Part shown: positions 51,183-63,756 of the stretch, one piece after another | How positions within the stretch are numbered: position 1 is the stretch's first letter | How the letters are laid out: the number at the start of each line of letters is the position of its first letter | NCBI GenBank assembly: GCA_050257855.1 | Contig: JBLMXQ010000072.1 | Span: forward strand, 1 to 64,000 | Length of the DNA: 64,000 nucleotides | Source of the DNA: JBLMXQ01 sp050257855 | Lineage (GTDB): Bacteria; Acidobacteriota; Vicinamibacteria; Vicinamibacterales; CAVVIG01 | Direction of reading: 5' to 3' | Notes under the pieces: model-generated | What the model was told of the DNA's origin: nothing | What the model saw: only the letters and a program-made list of their open reading frames with translations | Databases searched by the model: none | Program-made: the position numbers and the translations under genes

Positions 51183-52511
51183 GTGACCTGGCTCGACCGC
51201 CGCTTCGACCTCTCCGCCCACGGCACGACCGTCAGGACCGAGACCCTCGCGGGCGTCACGACCTTCCTGACGATGGCGTACATCATCTTCGTGCAGCCGG
51301 CGGTGCTGGGCGCCGCGGGGATGAACTTCGGCGCGGTGCTCGTCGCCACCTGCCTGGCCAGCGCGTTCGCCACGGCGCTGATGGGGCTGCTGGCGAACTA
51401 CCCGATCGCGGTCGCGCCGGGCATGGGCCACAACTTCTTCTTCGCGTACTCCGTCGTCATCGCCATGAAAGTGCCGTGGCAGGTTGCGCTCGGAGCTGTC
51501 GCCGTGGCCGGCATCGTCTTCGTGCTGACTGCCGGCGTCGGTCTCCGCGAGCACCTGATTACCGCCATCCCCGACTCGATCAAACACGCCATCGGCGCCG
51601 GGATCGGTCTGCTGGTCGCGACGATCGGCCTCGAGTGGGCCGGCATCGTGGTCGCCGCCCCCGGAACGCTGGTCGCCCTCGGCAACCTGCACAGCCGCCC
51701 CGTCGTCCTGGCGCTGGCGGCGCTCACCCTCACGTCGATTCTCATGGCGCGCCGCGTGCCGGGCGCGATCCTCTGGGGCATCCTCGCCAGCACGGCCATT
51801 GCGCTTCCGCTCGGCGTAGTCCGTTATCACGGTCTGGCCAGCGCGCCGCCGTCGCTCGCGCCGACGCTGCTCAAGCTCGACCTGGCGGGCGCCTTCGCGC
51901 CCGGAATGATCGCCGTCGTGTTCGTGTTCTTTCTCATCGCGCTGTTCGACTCGATCGGCACGCTCGTCGGGGTGGGTGAGCAGGCCGGGCTGATGCGCGA
52001 CGGCACGCTGCCGCGCGCGCGGCAGGCGCTGCTCGCCGACGCCCTGGGCACGGTCGCGGGCGCGCTGCTCGGCACCTCGACCGTGACGGCGTACATCGAG
52101 AGCGGAGCGGGCGTCTCGGCCGGAGGGCGCACCGGGCTGGCGAGCCTCGTCACGGCGGCGCTGTTCCTGCTGTCGCTGTTCCTGTTTCCGCTCGTCAGGA
52201 TGATCGGGGGCGGCTACGAGACCTCCAGCGGGACGATGCTGTACCCGATCATCGCGCCGCCGCTGATTCTGGTCGGCACGATGATGATCGGCGCGCTGCG
52301 GCACGTCCGGTGGGAGGACCCGACCGAATCGATTCCCGCGTTCCTCACCGCGATCATGATGCCGCTCGCGGTGAGCATCACCGAAGGCGTGGCGTTCGGG
52401 ATCATCGCATACGTGCTGCTGAAGGCGGTGACGGGGCGCGCCAGGGAGGCGCACCCGCTGATCTACGTGTTCGCCGCGGTGTTTCTCGTGCGCTACGTGT
52501 TCCTCCGGTGA
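51183..52511 (+). CDS. NCS2-family purine/xanthine permease (AzgA-like)
   Basis: A 442-aa transporter with about 13-14 helices. Family features: TVRTETLAGVTTFLTMAYII at the start, NYPIAVAPGMGHNFFFAYSV, GLREHLITAIPDSIKHAIGA, FFLIALFDSIGTLVGVGEQA and GTSTVTAYIESGAGVSAGGR, the AzgA-like purine (adenine/guanine/hypoxanthine) group. It imports purine bases with protons. Start is GTG 51183, only 7 bp after a TAGAAT box (51171-51176) with no ribosome-binding site, so it is probably read from a leaderless mRNA and not from the ybb operon. Confidence 0.93.
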   Translation: MTWLDRRFDLSAHGTTVRTETLAGVTTFLTMAYIIFVQPAVLGAAGMNFGAVLVATCLASAFATALMGLLANYPIAVAPGMGHNFFFAYSVVIAMKVPWQVALGAVAVAGIVFVLTAGVGLREHLITAIPDSIKHAIGAGIGLLVATIGLEWAGIVVAAPGTLVALGNLHSRPVVLALAALTLTSILMARRVPGAILWGILASTAIALPLGVVRYHGLASAPPSLAPTLLKLDLAGAFAPGMIAVVFVFFLIALFDSIGTLVGVGEQAGLMRDGTLPRARQALLADALGTVAGALLGTSTVTAYIESGAGVSAGGRTGLASLVTAALFLLSLFLFPLVRMIGGGYETSSGTMLYPIIAPPLILVGTMMIGALRHVRWEDPTESIPAFLTAIMMPLAVSITEGVAFGIIAYVLLKAVTGRAREAHPLIYVFAAVFLVRYVFLR

Positions 52512-52533
52512 CGCGACCGGGCGCCGTCCCTCA

Positions 52534-52542
52534 TGCTATGAT
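52534..52542 (+). promoter_or_regulatory. extended -10 (TGC-TATGAT) for the DksA-like gene
   Basis: TGCTATGAT at 52534-52542 is a good extended -10 box. No clear -35 is seen at the right spacing. The leader to ATG 52593 has AGGAG at 52577-52581. Confidence 0.45.
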
Positions 52543-52592
52543 CCGGAGTTGCACACGATCGGCAGGGACCAAGGGCAGGAGTACGAAGCGCA

Positions 52593-52928
52593 ATGGACGT
52601 GCAGATCTACAAGGACGCGCTGCTCCGGAAGCGCGGCGAGATCCTCGGCACCGGAGGCATCAAGCCGCTGCAGGCCTCGATGGAGAACAACACCCGGCAG
52701 GGTGACATGGCGGATCAGGCGAGCGGCAACAACGAGGTGCACATCCAGCTGAAGCTCAAGCAGACCGACGCGAAGATCCTGCAGGCGATCGAAGAAGCGC
52801 TCTGGCGTATCGAGAAGGGCACGTACGGCGTGTGCCGCGACTGCGGCGAAGAGATTGCGCCCGCCCGGCTGAACGCGATTCCCTGGACCCGCGTCTGCAT
52901 CACCTGCAAGGAAAAGCAGAACGCGTGA
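52593..52928 (+). CDS. DksA/TraR-family zinc-finger regulator
   Basis: A 111-aa protein: N-terminal coiled coil (about 1-75) and C-terminal four-Cys zinc finger with Cys81-x2-Cys84 and Cys102-x2-Cys105 (VCRDCGEEI, VCITCKEK). The family binds the RNA polymerase secondary channel and tunes promoters with ppGpp. The acidic coiled-coil tip of true DksA (DxxDxA) is not clearly present: the tip reads NNTRQGDMADQASG with GDMADQA, which is close. The ferritin-like gene overlaps its stop (GTGA). RBS AGGAG lies 11 nt before the ATG. Confidence 0.9.
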   Translation: MDVQIYKDALLRKRGEILGTGGIKPLQASMENNTRQGDMADQASGNNEVHIQLKLKQTDAKILQAIEEALWRIEKGTYGVCRDCGEEIAPARLNAIPWTRVCITCKEKQNA

Positions 52929-53413
52929 CCGGCCTGCTTCCCTTCCTTCAGGAGTTCTACGCCGCCAGGCTGAGCATGGTGCTCGCCCACCAGGCGTCTG
53001 CGCGGCTCGTCGGCCAGTACGACGCGAACAACACGTACCAGTACATCATCAACCGCGAGGAAGCGCACCTTTCGTGGATCGCCAGCGCCATCGCGGAACT
53101 CGGCGGGACGGCCACCGCGGGCGGGGAGCCGCCGGCACGCGGCGGTCCGGGCCGGGGCGCCGACGCGGCGCATGCCGCCATCCAGGAGGACGCCGCACTC
53201 GCGCAGGAGTTCGTCGATCGCTGGAGTCCTCGGGTCGACGCGCTCGCCAACGCCCGCCACCGCGTCATGCTGCGCGTGATTCTGGGCGAGACGATGGAGC
53301 ACAAGCGCTTCTTCGAGCAGGCGCTTGCCGGGCGCAACGACCTGCTCGGCCGCCGCGGCGAGGAAGTCGGGCCGCGGGTGGGCCAGGTGCTGCCGACGCG
53401 GTGGATCGAGTAG
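52925..53413 (+). CDS. ferritin-like helical protein, uncharacterised
   Basis: A 162-aa helical protein: FLQEFYAARLSMVLAHQASA, a helix with NREEAHLSWIASAIAELGG, a Gly/Ala-rich linker, and RHRVMLRVILGETMEHKRFF. The two Glu-x-x-His-like clusters (EEAH; ETMEHKRF) resemble the di-iron ligands of ferritin-like domains. I infer a ferritin-like fold; enzymatic or storage role is unknown. The GTG start overlaps the DksA-like stop by 4 nt and its 3' end overlaps folK by 13 nt, so the three genes are co-translated. Confidence 0.75.
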   Translation: MTGLLPFLQEFYAARLSMVLAHQASARLVGQYDANNTYQYIINREEAHLSWIASAIAELGGTATAGGEPPARGGPGRGADAAHAAIQEDAALAQEFVDRWSPRVDALANARHRVMLRVILGETMEHKRFFEQALAGRNDLLGRRGEEVGPRVGQVLPTRWIE

Positions 53414-53850
53414 CGATCGCGCTCGGATCGAACCTCGGCGACAGGACCGCTCATCTGGACTACGCCGCGGGCCGCCTCAGCCACCTGCTCGACCACGTCG
53501 TCGTGTCGGACTATATCGAGACGGCGCCGGTCGGCGTCGGACCCCAGCCTCCCTTTCTCAACGCCGCCGTCGTCGGAGAGACCGCGCTGTCGCCGCGTGA
53601 TCTGCTCGAGGCGCTGCTCGCGATCGAGCGGGATCGCGGCCGCGAGCGTCCGTTTCCCGGCGCGCCGCGCACGCTCGACCTGGACCTGATTCTGTACGGC
53701 GACGGCGAGCTGCACGAGCCGGGCCTAGAGGTGCCTCACCCTCGGTTCCGCGAGCGCCGGTTCGTGCTCGAGCCGCTGACGCAGATCGCGCCCCACGCGA
53801 TCGATCCGGTCACCGGGCGGACAATCCGCGAGCTGCTCGACGCGCTCTGA
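53401..53850 (+). CDS. folK: 2-amino-4-hydroxy-6-hydroxymethyldihydropteridine diphosphokinase
   Basis: A 149-aa HPPK, the pyrophosphorylation step of folate synthesis. It has ALGSNLGDRTAHLDYA at the N-terminus, PVGVGPQPPFLNAAV, the ATP/Mg site GAPRTLDLDLILYGD (two catalytic Asp) and VPHPRFRERRFVLEPL. Start is GTG 53401, within the 3' end of the ferritin-like gene, because the conserved ALGSN strand begins 6 residues later. Other fol genes are not in the window. Convergent with the DUF4097 gene 7 bp away. Confidence 0.93.
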   Translation: MDRVAIALGSNLGDRTAHLDYAAGRLSHLLDHVVVSDYIETAPVGVGPQPPFLNAAVVGETALSPRDLLEALLAIERDRGRERPFPGAPRTLDLDLILYGDGELHEPGLEVPHPRFRERRFVLEPLTQIAPHAIDPVTGRTIRELLDAL

Positions 53851-53857
53851 GCAGCGA

Positions 53858-54748
53858 TCACTCGCCGACGCGGTGCCTCGGCCTGCGCCGGCGCTCGGTC
53901 TCCGGCCTCGGCTCACCCGGCCGCCGCAGAGCGATCGTCCCGCCGAACGATTCCAGCTCGAGGCGCGCGCCGCCGCTCCCGAGCGTCAGCGTGAAGCGTT
54001 TGCGCGTGTTCTGATCCTCGAGCTTCACAGGGAACGACGACTTGAACTCGCCGGTGTACGTGCGCACCGTGATCGTCGCGTTCGCGTTCTCCGGCACGGC
54101 CACGGCGACCAGCCCGCTGTGGGTCGTCATCCGGTACACGCCCTTGTCGTGAATGGGGCCGTCGTAGGAGATGTCGCCGTTCACGGTGTAGAGATCGACG
54201 TTCGACGAGTCGATCCGATCGAGGATGATGCCCCCGTTCACGGTGTCGGCGGAGAGGTCGCCGGAGATGTCGGCCAGGTGCAGTCCTTCGTTCACCGCCT
54301 GCACCTCGACGTGGCCTTTCGCCCTGGCGAGCGAGATGGCCCCGTCCACCGATTTGAGCGAGATCACGCCCGATCCGCCGCGGACGTCGATGTCGCCGCG
54401 CGTGGTTTCGACCGTGACGTCCGAGCCGACGCCGTCCATCGTGACGTCCATGTACGTGCCTCTCGCGGAGACCGGCATCCAGGCCGGCACGGTCAGCGTG
54501 TAGTCGACGGAACGAGGGGCACCGGTCCGCGATCGCGAGCGGATGGTCAGCAGCCGGTCGCCCTGCTGCACGTCGACCGTCTCGCGGTCCGAGTGTTCGG
54601 CCTCGACCCGGACCGCGTCCCGGTCCCACACCTTCACGACCACGTCGCCGGCGAAGGTCCTGACCTCCAGGCGCGTGCCCTTCTGGACCTGCACGGTCTG
54701 GTCCGTGTGCGTCACGGCCATGAGCGCCAGCAGGAACGGTGCGATCAT
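53858..54748 (-). CDS. DUF4097-type beta-helical surface/periplasmic protein
   Basis: A 296-aa protein with a signal-like N-terminus (MIAPFLLALMAVTHTDQ) and the short repeats of DUF4097: DVTVETTRGDIDVRGGSG, SLKSVDGAISLARAKG, EVQAVNEGLHLADISGDLSA and TVNGGIILDRIDSS, which stack as a right-handed beta-structure. The C-terminus is basic (RRRRPRHRVGE). Such proteins often sit beside sigma/anti-sigma genes, as here: it is the third gene after ECF sigma and anti-sigma, with RBS AGGAGAAG before ATG 54748. Function is unknown; an extracytoplasmic sensor input is a reasonable guess. Confidence 0.85.
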   Translation of the reverse strand: MIAPFLLALMAVTHTDQTVQVQKGTRLEVRTFAGDVVVKVWDRDAVRVEAEHSDRETVDVQQGDRLLTIRSRSRTGAPRSVDYTLTVPAWMPVSARGTYMDVTMDGVGSDVTVETTRGDIDVRGGSGVISLKSVDGAISLARAKGHVEVQAVNEGLHLADISGDLSADTVNGGIILDRIDSSNVDLYTVNGDISYDGPIHDKGVYRMTTHSGLVAVAVPENANATITVRTYTGEFKSSFPVKLEDQNTRKRFTLTLGSGGARLELESFGGTIALRRPGEPRPETERRRRPRHRVGE

Positions 54749-54800
54749 GTCGGTCTCTTCTCCTCGTGCGAACCGCCCAGCGGACACGCCCGGCCTGGAT

Positions 54801-55505
54801 TCAGTCGGTCTCGCTCGCGAGCGCCGCCGCGCGGCGAAGCAGGTCGAGCTTGCGACGCCGGGTTTCGACCAGATATCCGCTGAGGTAGCTGTTGGCCGGG
54901 TCTTCGTCCAGCGCGCGCCGGGCCTGCGCGATCGCCTGATCGATGATCTGCAGGTTGCGCTCGATGATCGCGATCGTCCGGGGATCCAGGCGTTCGCGGC
55001 CCTTGTCGAGCGCGCGCTGCAGGTCCGCCACCGCCCGGTCGTATTCGGTGTCGGCGAGGTCGATGGGCCGGACTTGCATGTCCGCACCAGCGTCGGCGCG
55101 CGGCGCGTCGCCGCCCGTTGCGCGGGCCGCGGCCGCGCCGATCCACCTGGCGTGCAGGCGCCACGCCACGCCGCCGGAGATCGCGGCGACGAGCACCGCG
55201 GCCGACGCCAGCTGCCACGCCGCAAACGTGAACCGGGCGCCCCTCCACGAACGACGCCGTGGCGTGTCTGACGGCGATCGTCCGGCCCGCAGGCGGTCGA
55301 GCCTCGCGGACACGTCCGTCCACAAGTCGCGGGCCGGAGGCCGCGCCGGCAGCCGCTGCGCCCGTGCGACCACCTGCCGGAGCTCCTCGAGCGTGCGGGC
55401 GCAGGCCGCGCACTCCTCGAGGTGGCTCTCGATCGCCCGCCGCTCGCGCCTCGAGAGCTCGTCGTCGAGATACGCCGACAGGCTCTCGGTCCACTCGTCT
55501 TGCAC
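54801..55505 (-). CDS. membrane anti-sigma factor with zinc finger
   Basis: A 234-aa protein. N-terminal ZAS zinc finger: His28-x3-Cys32-x2-Cys35 (IESHLEECAACA) after SAYLDDELSRRERR. One transmembrane helix at about 88-107 (WQLASAAVLVAAISGGVAW). The periplasmic tail has a helical part with DRAVADLQRALDKGRERLDP and QIIDQAIAQARRALDEDP. The cytoplasmic finger should hold the ECF sigma encoded 1 bp upstream, and the periplasmic part receive the signal. Start is the GTG at 55505, immediately after the sigma stop. Confidence 0.85.
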   Translation of the reverse strand: MQDEWTESLSAYLDDELSRRERRAIESHLEECAACARTLEELRQVVARAQRLPARPPARDLWTDVSARLDRLRAGRSPSDTPRRRSWRGARFTFAAWQLASAAVLVAAISGGVAWRLHARWIGAAAARATGGDAPRADAGADMQVRPIDLADTEYDRAVADLQRALDKGRERLDPRTIAIIERNLQIIDQAIAQARRALDEDPANSYLSGYLVETRRRKLDLLRRAAALASETD

Positions 55506-55506
55506 G

Positions 55507-56067
55507 TTACACCAGATGTTTCCGCAGCAGCATCCGCGCCCGATGCAGCTGGCGCTTGGACGTTCCCGTCGTGATGTCGAGCAGCCCGGCGATCTCGCGG
55601 TGCTTGTAGCCTTCGACGTCGTGCAGCACGAACACCTCGCGAGCGCCGGGCGGGAGCTGCTCGATGGCCTTGTCGAAGTCGACCGCCAGATCCGTGCGCG
55701 GGGTGGCCGATGCCGCGAACTCGAGCGCCGCGTCGTCATCGGCGATCCGGGCCCGCTGAACGGCGAAGGCGCGGCGCCGCTCGATCACGACGTTGACGGC
55801 GAGGCGGTGGAGCCAGGTGCCGAACGCCGACTCGCCCCGGAACTGCCCGAGCTTCTGCCAGGTGCGGACGAAGACGTCCTGCGTCACCTCGTCGGCGTCG
55901 CCGGCGCCCAGCATCCGCCGCACCAGGCTGTGGATTCGGGGCACGTGCGCGCGATAGACCCGTTCGAAGGCGGACCCGTCGCCTGCGGCCGCCAGGGCCA
56001 CATCGGAGTCGAGCCCGGCCGGAAGAGGGCGAGGGTCCCCGCTCAGCGTCATTACCGCGGTCGTCAC
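55507..56067 (-). CDS. ECF-type RNA polymerase sigma factor
   Basis: A 186-aa ECF sigma. Region 2 is in residues 25-95 (GSAFERVYRAHVPRIHSLVR, GAGDADEVTQDVFVRTWQKL, FGTWLHRLAVNVVIERRR) and region 4 at about 130-182 (LPPGAREVFVLHDVEGYKHR, IAGLLDITTGTSKRQLHRAR). RpoE/SigW-like type. It is followed 1 bp later by its membrane anti-sigma and then DUF4097, and preceded 34 bp upstream by an RND pump gene, so the sigma module and the pump block may share a transcript. Confidence 0.92.
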   Translation of the reverse strand: MTTAVMTLSGDPRPLPAGLDSDVALAAAGDGSAFERVYRAHVPRIHSLVRRMLGAGDADEVTQDVFVRTWQKLGQFRGESAFGTWLHRLAVNVVIERRRAFAVQRARIADDDAALEFAASATPRTDLAVDFDKAIEQLPPGAREVFVLHDVEGYKHREIAGLLDITTGTSKRQLHRARMLLRKHLV

Positions 56068-56101
56068 GTGCGCAGCCCGCCCGACACCTGCTTGGATGGG
56101 C

Positions 56102-59196
<3,095 letters not shown>

Positions 59197-59200
<4 letters not shown>

Positions 59201-60468
59201 CGCCGCGCTCCCGTGCCGGCCGGCTCCGGGGCCCGCTGCTCGTCGGCGCCGACCGCCACCGCGACCCCGGTCGCCAGCTGATTCAGGTTGCTCGTCGCCA
59301 GCGTCTCGTCGCCGCGCAGGCCCGACGCGATCTCGACGAGCGGCCCCACCCGCACTCCGAGCGTCACCTGCTGCTGTCGCGCCTTGCCCTGGTCGATCAC
59401 GTACACCGTCGAGACGCCGGCGAGCGTCGAGATCGCCTCCTCGGGCGCGGCGAGGACGTCGTGGTCCTCACGCGTCTGTACGGTCCCCTTGGCGAAGAAT
59501 CCGGGCTTCAACCGCCGGTCCGTGTTGTCGACGAGCGCCTCCACCGCGAACGTCCGCGTGGCCTGGTCGACGGCGGGGCTGACGTACGCCACCCGGCCCG
59601 AGAACACTTCGCCCGGAAACGCCTCGACCACGAACTGCACGGGCTGGCCCGGCCTGACGACGCCGGCGTGCTTCTCCTGGACCGCCGTCCTCAGCTTGAG
59701 CGGGTGCATCTGGACGATCGTGACGACCGGCGTGTTCTGGGCGATGAATTCGCCCGGCTGCACCAGGCGTTCGGCGACCGAACCGGCGACCGGCGCCCTG
59801 ATCGCCGCGTCGTCGACCTTCTTGCGCGCCAGCTCGTACGCCGCGCGCCGATCCTGGAGGCTCGCCTTCAGCGCGCGGACGGTGTCGATGGCGGCCTGGT
59901 AGTTCGCGTCCGCCACCTTCAGCCGCGTCTCCGCCGTGTCGTGATCCACCTGCGAGACGAGCCCGCGGCCGCGCAGCTGCTCGGCCCGCTCGAACGCGGC
60001 GCGCGCGTCGTCGCGGTTCGCGAGCGCCTGGCGGACGGAGGCGATCTCCTCGTCCGGCGGCGGCTGGCGGTCCTGCGGCCGCGTGATACCGAGCTGCGCT
60101 TCGACCTGCCGCAGCGCGCTCTCTGCCCGCTCCAGGGCCAGCTCCAGCTCGCGGGGCTCCAGACGGACGAGCAGATCGCCCGGACGAACCTCGGTGCCGA
60201 GCTGCACCGGCACGTCGCGCACGACGCCGGCGACTTCGCTGCTGACCTTCGCCTGATCGGGGGAGAGCAGCGTCCCGGACAGATCGACCTGCCGGCGCAC
60301 GACGACCCGTTTGACCGTGGTCGTCTGGACGAGAATTGCGGTGGACCGCCCGCTGGTACGCCTGCTCTGACCCGACGTCCCGCAGCCGATCGTGAAGAGG
60401 AGGATGAGCGCGCCGGCAGCGGCCGGCGGTCGGCCGGCGCGCGTCGAGCGAAGAAGAGCGGTAATCAT
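59197..60468 (-). CDS. RND efflux periplasmic adaptor, lipoprotein
   Basis: A 423-aa membrane fusion protein for pump 2. Lipobox LLFTIGC (Cys29). Lipoyl half (GTEVRPGDLLVRLEPRELEL), long alpha-hairpin, second lipoyl half (IRAPVAGSVAERLVQPGEFI), beta-barrel (GQPVQFVVEAFPGEVFSGRV) and membrane-proximal domain (VRVGPLVEIASGLRGDETLA). ATG 60468 is chosen because it directly precedes the lipoprotein signal; an in-frame start at 60522 is less likely. A 129-bp gap separates it from the pump 3 gene, so it may have its own promoter. Confidence 0.9.
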
Positions 60469-60597
60469 GACAGGCCCTCGAGCGTCCGAGGTCGTGTTTA
60501 CGCGGCGCTTAGCATTGGACAATGAAATCCTTATACGACGATCGCACCAATGCCCACGAGGCCGACCCGGCCCGCAGGCGCCGTTGGGCCGGGCGCG
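60469..60597 (-). other. intergenic gap between pump 3 and the pump 2 adaptor
   Basis: 129 bp with an ATTGTCCAATG inverted motif (CATTG..CAATG, near 60513-60524) and a TATAAG sequence on the minus strand. It may contain a promoter for the adaptor-pump 2 genes or an operator; no regulator gene lies next to it. Confidence 0.35.
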
Positions 60598-63500
60598 CTA
60601 GGCGCGCCCCTGGCCGCTTTCGATCTCGCGCTGCAGCGCCAGCGGCGCCTCGGCTGCGGGCCTCAGCGTCTCTTCGCGCGCCGGCCGCCGATGCGCGAGC
60701 CAGAGGCGCCCGCGCTCGATGTACACATAGTAGACCGGCGTGATGTAGAGCGTCAGGAGCTGGGAGACCAGCAGCCCGCCGACGACGGCCAGGCCGAGGG
60801 GCCGCCGCGATTCGGCGCCGGCGCCCCAGCCGAGCGCGATCGGCAGCGTGCCGACCAGCGCGGACATGGTGGTCATCATGATCGGGCGGAAACGGACGAG
60901 GCACGCTTCGTGGATGGCGTCCTCCGGCGAACGGTGGTGCGTCCGCTGCGCTTCCACGGCGAAGTCCACCATCATGATCCCGTTCTTCTTGACCAGGCCG
61001 ACGAGCATGATGACGCCCACGAACGCGTAGAGGCTCAGCTCGGTCTTGAAGATGAGCAATGTCAGCAGCGCGCCGAAGCCCGCGGCGGGCAGGCCCGAGA
61101 GAATCGTCAGCGGGTGCGTGAAGCTCTCGTAGAGGATGCCCAGCACGATGTAGATGACGACGATCGCCATCGCGAGGATCAACCCGAGCCCCTGCAGCGA
61201 GTCCTGGAATGCCCGGGCCGCGCCCTGGAATGTGGTCGCCACCGTGGACGGCAGGATCTGGGCGGCGGCGGCCCGAATCTCGTCGACGGCGTCACCGAGC
61301 GCCGCTCCCGGCGCCAGGTTGAAGGAGATCGTCACCGACGGGAGCTGCCCCGTGTGATTGACGGTGAGCGGGCCGACGGTGGTCGTCACCTTCGCGAGGG
61401 TGTTGAGCGGGATCAACTGGCCGCTGGTCGGGGAGCGGACGTAGAGCATGGAGAGCGCCGCCGGGTCGTTCTGGTACTGCGGCGCGACCTGCATGATGAC
61501 CTGGTACTGGTTGTTCGGCGCGTAGATCTGCGACACCTGTCGCGTGCCGTAAGCGTTGTAGAGCGCGGTCTCGACCTGGTTCACGTTCAGGCCGAGCGTC
61601 GAAATCTTGTCGCGATCCAGGTGGACCCTGACCTGCGGGTTCTTGATCTGCAGGTCGCTGTTGACGTCCTGCAGGCCGGGGAGCTGCCGCACCTTGTCTT
61701 CGAACAGCGGAGCGTAGTGGTACAGCTCGGCCGTGTCGGTGTCCTGCAGCGTGAACTGGTACAGGCTGCGGCTCTGGTACCCGCCGATGTTGATCGGCGG
61801 AGGATTGGTCAGGTAGACGCGCATGCCGGGGACCGACTGCAGCTTGGGCCGGAGCTCCGCGATGATCTCGTCGGCCGTGAGCGTGCGCTCGCCGCGCGGC
61901 TTCAGATCGACGTGGATGCGTCCCTGGTTGCCGCTTCCGCCGCCGGGCCCGAACCCGACGTTGTTGCTGAAGCCGTCGATGTTCGGATCCTTGGCCAGGA
62001 TGGCGCCGACCTCCAGCTGGTGCCGCACCATCTCCTGATAGCCGATTCCCTGGATGGCCTCGGTATTGATGTTGAGCTGGCCGCTGTCCTCGTTCGGGAT
62101 GAAGCCTTTCGGGATGATCACGAACAGGTAGGCCGTCCCGGCGAGCAGCAGCACCGAGAGGGCCATCATCGCCGCGCGATGTCTCAGCGCCAGCGTCAGC
62201 GACCAGTCGTACAGGCGCACCCAGGCGTCGAACATCCGCTCGATGGCGTTGTAGAAGCGCCCGTGGCGCTGGCTGTGCGGCGGCTTCAGGAACCGGCTGC
62301 ACATCATCGGCGTCAGGCTGATCGAGACGAAGCCCGATACGAGAATCGCGACGCCGATCGTGACGGCGAACTCGTGCAGCAGGCGGCCGATGATGCCGCC
62401 CATGAAGAGCACCGGGATGAAGACGGCGGTCAGTGACAGCGTCATCGACACGATCGTGAAGGCGATCTCCTTCGATCCGTCGAACGCCGCCTGCACCGGC
62501 GGCTTGCCCATCTCCATGTGCCGGACGATGTTCTCCAGCATGACGATGGCGTCGTCGACGAGGAAGCCGACCGACAGCGTGAGCGCCATCAGCGACAGGT
62601 TGTCGAGGCTGTATCCAAGGAGGTACATGACGGCGAAGGTCGCGATGATCGACACCGGCAGCGCCAGGCTGGGGATCACCGTCGCCGAGACGTTCCGCAG
62701 GAACAGGAAGATCACCATGATGACGAGGCCGATCGTCAGCATCAGGGTGAACTTCACGTCGTTGACCGACTCGCGAATCGTCACCGAGCGATCGGAGCGG
62801 ATGTCGAGCTGCACCGACGGCGGCAGCTGCTCCCGAAAGGTCGGCAGCAGCGCCTTCACGTCGTCGACGACGCGGACCGTGTTGGTGCCCGGCTGCTTCT
62901 GGATCGCCAGGTAGATCACCCGGTTGCCCTTGTACCAGCTCGCGGTCTTGTCGTTCTCGACGCCGTCGTAGACATGAGCGACTTCGTCGAGGCGGACCGG
63001 ATTGCCGTTCCGGTAGGCGATGATCGTCGGGCCGTACTCCGAGGCATGCAGCAGCTGGCCGTTGGCCTGGACGACGAAGGTCTTGTCGCTGCCGTACAGC
63101 GTGCCGGTCGGCACGTTCGCGTTCGCGTTCTGGATGGCGGTGGCGACCTCGTCGATCCCGATCTGGTGGGCGGCGAGCTTGCGGGGGTCCACGTCCACGC
63201 GCACGGCGTATTTCTGCGACCCGAAGACGTTCACCTGGGCGACGCCGCTCACCATCGAGATCCGCTGCGCCATCGTCGACTCCGCGTACTCGTCCACCGT
63301 CGAGAGCGGCAGGGTATCGGAGTGGATGACGAGGAACAGCACCGGCGAATCGGCCGGGTTGACCTTCTGGTAGGACGGCGGCGACGGCATCTGCGGCGGC
63401 AGCTGGCGGCTCGCCTTCGCAATCATCGACTGGACGTCCTGGGCGGCGGCGTCGATGTTGCGGCTCAGGTCGAACTGCAGCGTGATGTTGGCGCTGCCCT

Positions 63501-63756
63501 GCGAGCTGCTCGAGTTGATCGAGCTGACGCCCGCAATCGTCGCGAACTGCTTTTCGAGCGGGAGCGCGACCGCGGAGGCCATCGTTTCCGGACTGGCGCC
63601 GGGCAGCCCGGCGTTGACCTGGATCGTGGGGAAGTCCACGTTCGGCAGGTCGCTGACCGGCAGCAACCGGTACGACATCACACCGAAAATCGTGATGGCC
63701 AGCATCACGAGCGTCGTCGTGATGGGCCGCTTGATGAACAGCGAGGCGAGATTCAT
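60598..63756 (-). CDS. RND-family multidrug efflux permease (MdtB/MdtC-like), pump 3
   Basis: A 1052-aa transporter. It begins LASLFIKRPITTTLVMLAIT, with LLPVSDLPNVDFPTIQVNAG and LPGASPETMASAVALPLEKQ, which resemble MdtB/MdtC and OqxB-like pumps closely. TM4 holds FLVDDAIVMLENIVRHMEMG (Asp pair near 402). The second half has the usual GILYESFTHPLTILSGLP and GLVKKNGIMMVDFAV motifs. C-terminus is long and polar. Start ATG 63756 overlaps the upstream adaptor gene (ATGA). Confidence 0.95.
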   Translation of the reverse strand: MNLASLFIKRPITTTLVMLAITIFGVMSYRLLPVSDLPNVDFPTIQVNAGLPGASPETMASAVALPLEKQFATIAGVSSINSSSSQGSANITLQFDLSRNIDAAAQDVQSMIAKASRQLPPQMPSPPSYQKVNPADSPVLFLVIHSDTLPLSTVDEYAESTMAQRISMVSGVAQVNVFGSQKYAVRVDVDPRKLAAHQIGIDEVATAIQNANANVPTGTLYGSDKTFVVQANGQLLHASEYGPTIIAYRNGNPVRLDEVAHVYDGVENDKTASWYKGNRVIYLAIQKQPGTNTVRVVDDVKALLPTFREQLPPSVQLDIRSDRSVTIRESVNDVKFTLMLTIGLVIMVIFLFLRNVSATVIPSLALPVSIIATFAVMYLLGYSLDNLSLMALTLSVGFLVDDAIVMLENIVRHMEMGKPPVQAAFDGSKEIAFTIVSMTLSLTAVFIPVLFMGGIIGRLLHEFAVTIGVAILVSGFVSISLTPMMCSRFLKPPHSQRHGRFYNAIERMFDAWVRLYDWSLTLALRHRAAMMALSVLLLAGTAYLFVIIPKGFIPNEDSGQLNINTEAIQGIGYQEMVRHQLEVGAILAKDPNIDGFSNNVGFGPGGGSGNQGRIHVDLKPRGERTLTADEIIAELRPKLQSVPGMRVYLTNPPPINIGGYQSRSLYQFTLQDTDTAELYHYAPLFEDKVRQLPGLQDVNSDLQIKNPQVRVHLDRDKISTLGLNVNQVETALYNAYGTRQVSQIYAPNNQYQVIMQVAPQYQNDPAALSMLYVRSPTSGQLIPLNTLAKVTTTVGPLTVNHTGQLPSVTISFNLAPGAALGDAVDEIRAAAAQILPSTVATTFQGAARAFQDSLQGLGLILAMAIVVIYIVLGILYESFTHPLTILSGLPAAGFGALLTLLIFKTELSLYAFVGVIMLVGLVKKNGIMMVDFAVEAQRTHHRSPEDAIHEACLVRFRPIMMTTMSALVGTLPIALGWGAGAESRRPLGLAVVGGLLVSQLLTLYITPVYYVYIERGRLWLAHRRPAREETLRPAAEAPLALQREIESGQGRA

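Noticed and set aside
48324..52454. 1376-codon minus-strand open frame
   Set aside because: Shadow of ybbA, ybbP and the NCS2 permease; rich in Arg, Asp and His without any domain.
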